This document shows, piece by piece, positions 39,714 to 47,045 of a stretch of 64,000 nt of DNA. A model generated the notes under the pieces. The model was not told where the DNA came from and did no database searches. It saw only the letters and a list, made by a program, of their open reading frames with translations. The translations under genes and the position numbers were made by a program. Origin of the DNA: Halieaceae bacterium (GTDB lineage: Bacteria > Pseudomonadota > Gammaproteobacteria > Pseudomonadales > Halieaceae); contig JANQLM010000014.1 in assembly GCA_028280635.1 (NCBI GenBank), positions 1 to 64,000 on the forward strand, read 5' to 3'. Position 1 is the first letter of the stretch. Each line of letters starts with the position of its first letter.

Positions 39714-41444
39714 GTGCCCACCGCCCTGATTCTCAGCCAGCGTCCCGGCGTGCGCTACCTGACCGGTGCGCTGATGTACTTTGCCCAGGGCATTCCCCAT
39801 GGGCTGCTGGCCATTGCGCTGCCGGCCTGGCTGGTCAGCGAGGGCGCCAGCGCCGGGCAGATCGGTTCCTACCTTGCGATCATCGCGCTGCCCTGGGCCT
39901 TCAAGCTACTGACAGGCCCGCTGATGGAGCGCTTCGAATTCCTGCCCATGGGCCGCCGGCGCCCCTGGGTGCTGGGCGCCCAGGCCGGCCTGTGCCTGGC
40001 CCTGCTGGCACTGACCCAGGTCGATAACCCCACCCAACAAATGGGTTTGCTGGCCGCTATTGGCTTTCTGATCAACAGCTTTGCCGCCACCCAGGACGTG
40101 GCGGTGGATGGCATGGCTATCGACGTCACGCCGCTGCAGGAGCAGGGGCGCCTGAACGCCTTCATGAGTTTCGGCAAGGCGATTGGCTGGAGTGCCTCCG
40201 CCGCTGTATCCGGCCTCCTGCTCGCCAACCTTGGGCTGGCTGCCACCGCCACCGCGGCTGCAGGGGCGTCGGTGGTGGGCGTGTTGCTGATGCTGGCCAT
40301 CCGCGAGCGCGAGGGTGAGTGTCTGCTGCCCTGGAGTACAGGCCAGGCCAGCCGAATACTGCGCGCGGAGGCCTCCTTCCATGCGGTCAAGGTGGCCCTC
40401 AATCACGTGCTGTGGACCCGCACCAGCCTGATCGTGATGGGGGTGATGTTCTTCGACGGGCTGATCTACGGCTACGGTCAGGCATTAATGCCCATTGCCG
40501 CGGTCAATCTGTTCGGCTTTTCCTCGGTGCAGTGGTCACAGTTGGTGGCGGTGATGGGGCTGGTGGGTGCCGTGATTACCCTGGGCCTTGGCCCACTCAT
40601 CGACCGCGCCGGCGCTAAGCCCATGCTGCTGTTTACTATCGCACTGGTAGGCATTCACGCCTTCACCCTGGCGCAAACCCAGCACCTGTGGGAGAACACT
40701 CTGTATGTGCGCAGCATGCTGTCGATCTACGTGATGATGCTGCCCATCGTCATGGTGGCCTCCCTGGCGCTGGCCATGGCGATCTGCTCCGGGCCGGTGT
40801 CGGCCACTCAGTTTGCTATCTATATGTCGGTGGCCAACCTTGGCCACGCGGCGGGCGCCAAGGTGTATGGACTGGTGGCCGCGCAGTCCGGCTATGTGCA
40901 GGCCTATACGGTGCTCAGCGTGCTGGTGGTGGCCATGATCCTGGTGCTGGTGTTCTACCGTCAGGCTCCGCCCGAAGACCGCAAGGCCGGGCGGCGCAAA
41001 CACCACGCTACCGTGGCCATCCCCGGCGGTGCGGTCGCCTTCTGGACCGGCGCCATCCTCTGCCCGAAATGCCGTATGCCCATGGACCAGGTAACTTACG
41101 ACGGTATCGAAGTCGACCGCTGCCAGCACTGCCAGGGCATCTGGTTCGACGCCGGTGAGATCAAGGCGCTGAGCACCCGGGACGCCGCCGAGGAACTGGA
41201 TATCGGCAGCACCACCATCGGCCACTGGCAGGACGGCATCCAGGACTACGACTGCCCGCGCTGCGGCGGCCCCATGCAGAAAGCCGTGGTGAAGCACCAA
41301 CCCCACATCCGCATCGAGACCTGTGTCGACTGCAAGGGCTCCTTCCTCGATGCCGGTGAACTGAAAGATCTTGCTGAACTCACTCCACGGGAGTTCCTAC
41401 GCTCACTGATGCCCGACCGCAATCACCGCAACCACAGGAAGTAG
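39714..41444 (+). CDS. AmpG-like MFS transporter fused to two C-terminal zinc-ribbon (zf-TFIIB-like) domains
   Basis: ~12 TM MFS; C-term 'CPKCRMPMDQVTYDGIEVDRCQHCQGIWFDAGEIKAL' and 'CPRCGGPMQKAVVKHQPHIRIETCVDCKGSFLDAGELKDL'; single ORF. Confidence 0.8.
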   Translation: MPTALILSQRPGVRYLTGALMYFAQGIPHGLLAIALPAWLVSEGASAGQIGSYLAIIALPWAFKLLTGPLMERFEFLPMGRRRPWVLGAQAGLCLALLALTQVDNPTQQMGLLAAIGFLINSFAATQDVAVDGMAIDVTPLQEQGRLNAFMSFGKAIGWSASAAVSGLLLANLGLAATATAAAGASVVGVLLMLAIREREGECLLPWSTGQASRILRAEASFHAVKVALNHVLWTRTSLIVMGVMFFDGLIYGYGQALMPIAAVNLFGFSSVQWSQLVAVMGLVGAVITLGLGPLIDRAGAKPMLLFTIALVGIHAFTLAQTQHLWENTLYVRSMLSIYVMMLPIVMVASLALAMAICSGPVSATQFAIYMSVANLGHAAGAKVYGLVAAQSGYVQAYTVLSVLVVAMILVLVFYRQAPPEDRKAGRRKHHATVAIPGGAVAFWTGAILCPKCRMPMDQVTYDGIEVDRCQHCQGIWFDAGEIKALSTRDAAEELDIGSTTIGHWQDGIQDYDCPRCGGPMQKAVVKHQPHIRIETCVDCKGSFLDAGELKDLAELTPREFLRSLMPDRNHRNHRK

Positions 41445-41508
41445 GGGGAGCACCGCGCGGGCCGGAATTCATCTACACTGACAGCGAATAACAATAAGGA
41501 GCACCACC

Positions 41509-42549
41509 ATGCAAGTTGACGCCTACGCCATCACCGCCGAGGGCCAGGGCCTCGAGCCCTTCACCATCGAACGCCGCGAGCCCGGCCCCGAAGAGGTGCT
41601 GGTGGAACTGATGTACTGTGGCATCTGCCACACCGACCTGGTGGTAGCCAACAACGAATCCAAACAGGCCCAGTACCCGGTGGTGCCCGGCCACGAAATG
41701 GTGGGCCGCGTGGCGCAAGTAGGCGAGGGCGTGACCAAGGTGGCAGAGGGTGACCTGGTGGGCATCGGCTGCATTGCCGACTCCTGCAGAACTTGCGACC
41801 CCTGCCACGCCGGTGAGGAGCACTACTGCAACTCCGGCTTCGTGATGACCTTCAACAGCACCAATTTGGCCGGCGAGAAGACCTGGGGTGGCTACAGCAG
41901 CCATTACACCATTCATGAACACTATGTGGTGAAAATCCCCGAGGGCCTCGACCCGGCGGGTGCCGCCCCGCTGTTGTGCGGCGGCATTACCGTGTACACC
42001 CCGCTCAAGCGCTTCGAAGCCGGCCCCGGCAAGCGCGTGGGTGTGGCCGGCCTCGGCGGCCTCGGCCACCTCGCCATCAAGATGGCCAAAGCCATGGGCG
42101 CCCACACCACCATGATCACCGGCTCACCGAATAAAATCCCCGACGCCGAACGCCTCGGCGCCGACGACGTCGTCCTCACCAGCGACCCGGACCAGGTCGC
42201 CGCCCACGCCGGCAGCTTCGACCTCATCATCAACACCATCTCCGGCGAACACGACGTTAACGCCTACCTTCCCTATCTCAGCCGCAAAGGTGTCCTTTGT
42301 TACGTCGGCGCGCCCCAGGTCCCGCTACCACTGGTGATGGGCCTACTGATCTTCGGCGACAAAGTCATGGCCGGCAGCCTGATCGGCGGCATCCCCTCCA
42401 CCGAGGAGATGTTGGAGTTCTGTGCGAAGCACAACATCACCGCCGATATCGAGATGGTCGACATCCAGGACGTCAATGCGGCGTGGGATCGGATTGAAAA
42501 GAATGATGTTAAGTATCGGTTTGTGATTGATTTGGGGTCGCTCAGTTAG
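41509..42549 (+). CDS. Zinc-dependent NAD(P) alcohol dehydrogenase
   Basis: 'YCGICHTDLVVANN', 'PGHEMVGRV', structural-Zn Cys cluster 'CRTCDPCHAGEEHYC', 'GVAGLGGLGHLAIK'. Confidence 0.92.
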   Translation: MQVDAYAITAEGQGLEPFTIERREPGPEEVLVELMYCGICHTDLVVANNESKQAQYPVVPGHEMVGRVAQVGEGVTKVAEGDLVGIGCIADSCRTCDPCHAGEEHYCNSGFVMTFNSTNLAGEKTWGGYSSHYTIHEHYVVKIPEGLDPAGAAPLLCGGITVYTPLKRFEAGPGKRVGVAGLGGLGHLAIKMAKAMGAHTTMITGSPNKIPDAERLGADDVVLTSDPDQVAAHAGSFDLIINTISGEHDVNAYLPYLSRKGVLCYVGAPQVPLPLVMGLLIFGDKVMAGSLIGGIPSTEEMLEFCAKHNITADIEMVDIQDVNAAWDRIEKNDVKYRFVIDLGSLS

Positions 42550-42559
42550 CAAGTTAGTA

Positions 42560-42577
42560 GACTGCATGAGAGCAGTC
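42560..42577. other. Hairpin after ADH gene at the island edge
   Basis: GACTGC-atgaga-GCAGTC; no strong T-tract. Confidence 0.4.
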
Positions 42578-42768
42578 CATGTTTAGAGAAGCTCAATTTG
42601 TTTAGATAAACTTGTTCTTCCTAATTGCTTCTAATTCGATGGACGCAGATGGGCAGGTTTGAGGTGCTCATACGCCGTCCTGATGTGACCACCAAAGCTG
42701 TACGTACGGTATAACTAGACTCTAATCTTCGATTCTCTGTCTTTAGTGAGGATATCCGGCTTTACCCA

Positions 42769-43953
42769 ATGATTGATGTAACTACAGAGTCTCGATCGAT
42801 TGATTTGGTGGTGGATCAGGTTTATGGAGGATCTAGAAATGGTGATGTCTCCGACGACCCGCTTCCCAAGCTCCTCGGAGTTGACAACCGAGCGGGGTTT
42901 CGGCACTTGGGCCAGCGTCGACAGATCGAAACGCTTAAGATGGTTGTATTGAAGTCAAGTGGCAAAGAATTGGACTGGCCCGATTCCTTTGACCCTGAAA
43001 CGGGTATATTCACGTACTACGGTGACAGACGAACCCCGGGTGATCTGCACGCCACCCCGAGGCAGGGGAATCTGATTCTTAAGAATTTGTTTGATGCTGC
43101 GCATGATGAGAGCTTTATAAGCCACTTTCCCCCAATTTTTCTTTTCCAGAGCACGGGAGTGTATAGAGATGTGAAGTTTCTAGGACTTGCTGTGCCAGGC
43201 TCTGACAAAATTCCACACGATAGTGACTTGGTGGCTTTGTGGCGTAGTACTGGTCCTCAGAACCTGAGATTCCAAAACTATCGAGCGAAGTTCACGGTTC
43301 TAGACGTCCCAGTGGTTTCCAGGGAGTGGATAAAGGACGTGCAGAGCGGAGTTAACGTTTCTTCAAAGTATGCCCCAGAAAACTGGGTAAGGTGGGTGAA
43401 GGAAAGAAGCTATTGCCCACTGGTGGCGCCACGCACCTCTGGTGTCAGGACTAGACAGCAACAGCTTCCATCGGATGCTGAGGGTGGGCGCATTCTCAAA
43501 TCCGTCTATCTGCGATTTGCTGACAACCCAATTGCATTTGAGAGCTGTGCTCTGGAGTTGGCGCGCCTTATGATGCCAGACGTGATCTCTGCAGATCTCA
43601 CTCGGCCGTGGAGGGATGGAGGAAGAGATGCGGTGGGCCTGTTCCGGATCGGGGAAGGGGAGAGTGCGATAGAGGTGGATTTCGCCTTGGAGGCGAAGTG
43701 TTACGCTGCAGACACCAGTGTAGGCGTCAAGCCCTTGTCAAGACTGCTGTCGCGTCTCCGTCATAGACAGTTTGGTATCCTTGTCACGACTTCATACTTA
43801 GGTAAGCAGGCGTATGAGGAGCTCAGGGAAGACCAGCACCCGGTCGTAGTAGTTGCCGGAAGGGACATTGTGGACGTTCTTCGGACGAGGGTGGGAAACA
43901 AGCAAGCTATAGGCCGATGGCTTGATAACCTACCAGTGAACGAGTGGCTTTAG
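42769..43953 (+). CDS. Mrr-like (AspBHI-type) restriction endonuclease
   Basis: PD-(D/E)xK core 'DGGRDAVGLFRIGEGESAIEVDFALEAKCYA' then 'LSRLLSRLRHRQFGILVTTSYL'; N-terminal 'TYYGDRRTPGDLHATPRQGN' resembles AspBHI-type enzymes. Confidence 0.75.
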   Translation: MIDVTTESRSIDLVVDQVYGGSRNGDVSDDPLPKLLGVDNRAGFRHLGQRRQIETLKMVVLKSSGKELDWPDSFDPETGIFTYYGDRRTPGDLHATPRQGNLILKNLFDAAHDESFISHFPPIFLFQSTGVYRDVKFLGLAVPGSDKIPHDSDLVALWRSTGPQNLRFQNYRAKFTVLDVPVVSREWIKDVQSGVNVSSKYAPENWVRWVKERSYCPLVAPRTSGVRTRQQQLPSDAEGGRILKSVYLRFADNPIAFESCALELARLMMPDVISADLTRPWRDGGRDAVGLFRIGEGESAIEVDFALEAKCYAADTSVGVKPLSRLLSRLRHRQFGILVTTSYLGKQAYEELREDQHPVVVVAGRDIVDVLRTRVGNKQAIGRWLDNLPVNEWL

Positions 43954-44089
43954 CTATGGTGTGATCTTTGCCCCCGCAGCTACGCTGGTGTTTGCCTGAA
44001 GATGTTTCAGGTGGGCCAGCAAGGGGCTCCGGTCGCTACGGGTGTTCGTTGTCTTGAGTTTGTGAACAAATTGTGGATGCGAACATGCT

Positions 44090-45073
44090 CTACGAACAGG
44101 CTGCTGCAAGCTCCGGCGATTCTGCTTTGGAAATCTCTCTGAAGATGGCCTCCAAAACAGGAGCGCATACGCCGTTTCCGCAGAGCTTCACCTTTTCTCT
44201 CCGAGTTCCATATGACAAATTGTGATCATCCGCACCCATGGCCTGCTTAAGCTCGTCTGGTTGAAGCATGCGAAGATAGGCATTTCTCCCTCTCCAGGTT
44301 ACTAGTCCAAAGCGATCTAGTGTTGTAATGGTCCTCAACGGAGCATCTAGAGACTGCCAGCCGCCAGCATAATCTGATCCGTAGTAAACTATAATGAAGT
44401 CTTCTCCCTTCCCAAGCGTGCTAATTGCTCGGTTTGCTCGAGCAATTGTTGCTTCCGCCCTTCCAGGCTTTAGTAGCGGTGTGCTGCGGTAGGTACCCTC
44501 TGGTGCAATAATCTCCCTGGCCGATTTCCGCACTGCTTGGTGCCCTCGCAAAAGGTCTCTCTTGGTGATCTGGCTTTGCTCTCGGTCACATACAAGGAAC
44601 ATCCTTTTCCTTGACTGCGGCGCCCCAAAATCGGCGGCGTTCAAAAAGAGATCGTTAACTCTGTAGCCGGCCTGCTCGATGGTATTGATCAACTCCTCAT
44701 GTCGATCCCATCGTCTCATCCGGTTGACGTTCTCAACAATAAGCCACCGGGGACTAAGTGCTTCCAACCAGGGGAGTATTCCAATAGCAGTAGCCCTGCT
44801 TGTCTCTGAGCCAGGTTTGGCGCCCCTGGCTATGGAATGCGAAGTACATTCTGGTGATGTTAGTAGTACATCTGGTGAGTGGGTACTGGCGAGCTCGAGT
44901 GGGTCGAGATGCTCTATTGCTGAGCAGATTACTTCCGCCTCGGGGAAGTTGTCGCGATACGTTTCTACCGCGACACTCCACGCATCGACGGCCAGTAGTG
45001 GGCGGCCTCCCGCGCGCACTGCGCCACGTGCGCCAAATCCTCCGCCGCAGAACAAATCGACAAATGTTAGCAT
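44090..45073 (-). CDS. C5-cytosine DNA methyltransferase
   Basis: Motif I 'DLFCGGGFGARGAVRAG'; IV variant 'TSPECTSHS'; VI 'ENVNRM'; VIII 'QSRKRMF'; X 'GNGVCAPVLEAI'. Confidence 0.9.
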   Translation of the reverse strand: MLTFVDLFCGGGFGARGAVRAGGRPLLAVDAWSVAVETYRDNFPEAEVICSAIEHLDPLELASTHSPDVLLTSPECTSHSIARGAKPGSETSRATAIGILPWLEALSPRWLIVENVNRMRRWDRHEELINTIEQAGYRVNDLFLNAADFGAPQSRKRMFLVCDREQSQITKRDLLRGHQAVRKSAREIIAPEGTYRSTPLLKPGRAEATIARANRAISTLGKGEDFIIVYYGSDYAGGWQSLDAPLRTITTLDRFGLVTWRGRNAYLRMLQPDELKQAMGADDHNLSYGTRREKVKLCGNGVCAPVLEAIFREISKAESPELAAACS

Positions 45074-45145
45074 TTGCTAACCCCGAGTCCCTTGAAATTT
45101 CATTGTTCATTCTTGCTTCAACGAAAGTCTACCAGGTTTGACAGT

Positions 45146-45160
45146 ACAGAGATATTCTGT
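45146..45160. promoter_or_regulatory. Inverted repeat in divergent MTase/glycosylase intergenic region
   Basis: ACAGA-gatat-TCTGT. Confidence 0.3.
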
Positions 45161-45198
45161 CGCTGCCAGAATCCGGTCAGTTTTGTTAGGTTCCCTTC

Positions 45199-45858
45199 TT
45201 GATGATCGATTTCCCAAGCCAAGAAGTACGTCGCCTAATTACTAAGTGGGGGGAAGAGCATAAATCCTCCTATCCTTGGCGGTCCGTTGATGAACCGTGG
45301 CTAGGAATGCTTGCCGAAATTCTCCTTCAGAGGACAAATGCTCAGCATGTCAAAAAATACTATAAGGAGGTAGTAGGTCTATTCCCAACAGCAAGATCAG
45401 TCCTTACTGCGCGGCCTAGCGATTTGAGTCGTCTGGAACACCGTTTTGGATTGGATAGAAGAATCAGGACTGTGGTTTCAGCGGCGGAATATCTGACCGA
45501 GCGCGGAGAGTTTCCATGCGAGGTCAACGAGCTTTCGAAAATTTACGGCATCGGACACTACACTGCATCGGCGTATCTATCATTTCACGCAAATACTCGG
45601 GCCCTGCTGGTCGACGTGAACATAGCCCGGTGGTTGTCAAGAATGACTGGATTGGAGGAGCAAACGAACTTAAGGAAAAAGTCCTGGGTATGGAGTCTGG
45701 TAGATTCCCTAACTCCTCATGAGGAGCACACACTATTCAATTACAGCGTTTTAGATTTTACAATCGAGATATGTAGGCCGCGTGTACCGAATTGTGATGT
45801 CTGTCCAGTTGGGCACCTATGCAAGCACAAAGAGAAAAATGATGGTGACAGTGGGTAA
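45199..45858 (+). CDS. HhH-GPD superfamily DNA glycosylase with [4Fe-4S] loop (MIG/MutY-like)
   Basis: 'EILLQRTNAQHV', HhH 'LSKIYGIGHYTASAYLSF', 'LLVDVNIARWLSR', Cys pattern C-X6-C-X2-C-X5-C. Confidence 0.88.
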   Translation: MMIDFPSQEVRRLITKWGEEHKSSYPWRSVDEPWLGMLAEILLQRTNAQHVKKYYKEVVGLFPTARSVLTARPSDLSRLEHRFGLDRRIRTVVSAAEYLTERGEFPCEVNELSKIYGIGHYTASAYLSFHANTRALLVDVNIARWLSRMTGLEEQTNLRKKSWVWSLVDSLTPHEEHTLFNYSVLDFTIEICRPRVPNCDVCPVGHLCKHKEKNDGDSG

Positions 45859-45869
45859 TGGCACCACCT

Positions 45870-47039
45870 TTAGCTGGTGTATTCGGTGCCTTTCTGTGAG
45901 CTAAATCGTTCATCGATAACTCCCCAGAGGCCATCTAAGTCCAAGTCCGGTGTTCCAATTCTTCCATAGTATCTCGAAAAGTACTGAAGTAGTTCTTCAC
46001 GATACGGATTGTCTAGACTACACACGACTTCGAATTCCGCTTCGTTAATTCTTGGTTCTATTCTTACTTCTTGAAAATCTACAACTGAGTCCGGAATGAA
46101 GAAAGTGCCGGGAAGGAACTTGTAGCGCTGCTTGTACCTCCCCTTTACCAAATTCTTCACTTCATTCCTGGCTGAGTTAACGCCGCTCTTGGCTGCCTTT
46201 GCTCTCTGTTCCTCTTTCGAAAGTCTGTTGAAAGACGCGGCCTCCTTCACCCAGTCAATGTAAAGAGGATGCTCTGAAACTGGAACAACCTTCGCAAGAA
46301 GCACATTTTCGACGTTATTCTGTTCGAAATCACAGGCGGGAGTTAGCACCATCCACATGCTTCCATCATTTCGTTTCTTGAAGATGTCGGCTGGACTGCA
46401 TGTTTCCGGGCGAGGTGGATAGAGATACATCTCAAGAGGTTTAATTTTCGATTCCTCAAGTCCAAGAAGATCGCGTACGGAGAACTGAGAGAGGTTTAGT
46501 GAGAGATTTCGAGCTGCCAAAAGTGCAATCTCGTATGCTTCCAGCCCTTCAACTTTGGACGAAAACAAAGAGTCCAAAGACTCCCATATATAGTTTCTGC
46601 TCAAATCTTCAATCTTGCGATAAAGATGAGGCAACTTCGTATCGAGTATCTCACCTACAGCGGTTCTAATCTCATTCAACTCAGCACCTTTTTCAACAAC
46701 CTTAACTACCGGGCTAGCCAAATGCGTGACCTTTGCGGCGTAGCCCGTGTAGAAAACAACGGGCAGGAAACGCTCTGACTTAATGACCTCTAGCAGCTCT
46801 TCACCTCTTTGAGGTTTGTTCCCACCTTCTATGCTAGGGTCAGGATCACTGGCTTCATCATTTACGTCTAGGAAAACTAAATCAAATCGCCCATCACGAA
46901 TGTAATTAATGCCTTCTTCGAAGTTAGTAGTTTTTGTAAACAAAAATTCGTCATCATCGAATCCCCCTGCGATTGCTCGCTCTAGAGCGTCTTGCATCTC
47001 CTTGTCGTCGTCAACCGACAGCACCTTCCAAGTTGTCAT
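45870..47039 (-). CDS. Response-regulator receiver protein with uncharacterised C-terminal domain
   Basis: 'VLSVDDDKEM', phosphoacceptor 'DLVFLDV', 'VVFYTGYA', 'VVEKGA'; about 260 aa of unknown C-terminus. Confidence 0.8.
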   Translation of the reverse strand: MTTWKVLSVDDDKEMQDALERAIAGGFDDDEFLFTKTTNFEEGINYIRDGRFDLVFLDVNDEASDPDPSIEGGNKPQRGEELLEVIKSERFLPVVFYTGYAAKVTHLASPVVKVVEKGAELNEIRTAVGEILDTKLPHLYRKIEDLSRNYIWESLDSLFSSKVEGLEAYEIALLAARNLSLNLSQFSVRDLLGLEESKIKPLEMYLYPPRPETCSPADIFKKRNDGSMWMVLTPACDFEQNNVENVLLAKVVPVSEHPLYIDWVKEAASFNRLSKEEQRAKAAKSGVNSARNEVKNLVKGRYKQRYKFLPGTFFIPDSVVDFQEVRIEPRINEAEFEVVCSLDNPYREELLQYFSRYYGRIGTPDLDLDGLWGVIDERFSSQKGTEYTS

Positions 47040-47045
47040 TCTCTA

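Noticed and set aside
43995-44011. Hairpin CCTGAA-gatgt-TTCAGG as terminator between REase and MTase genes
   Set aside because: Short stem and no T-tract; could be chance.
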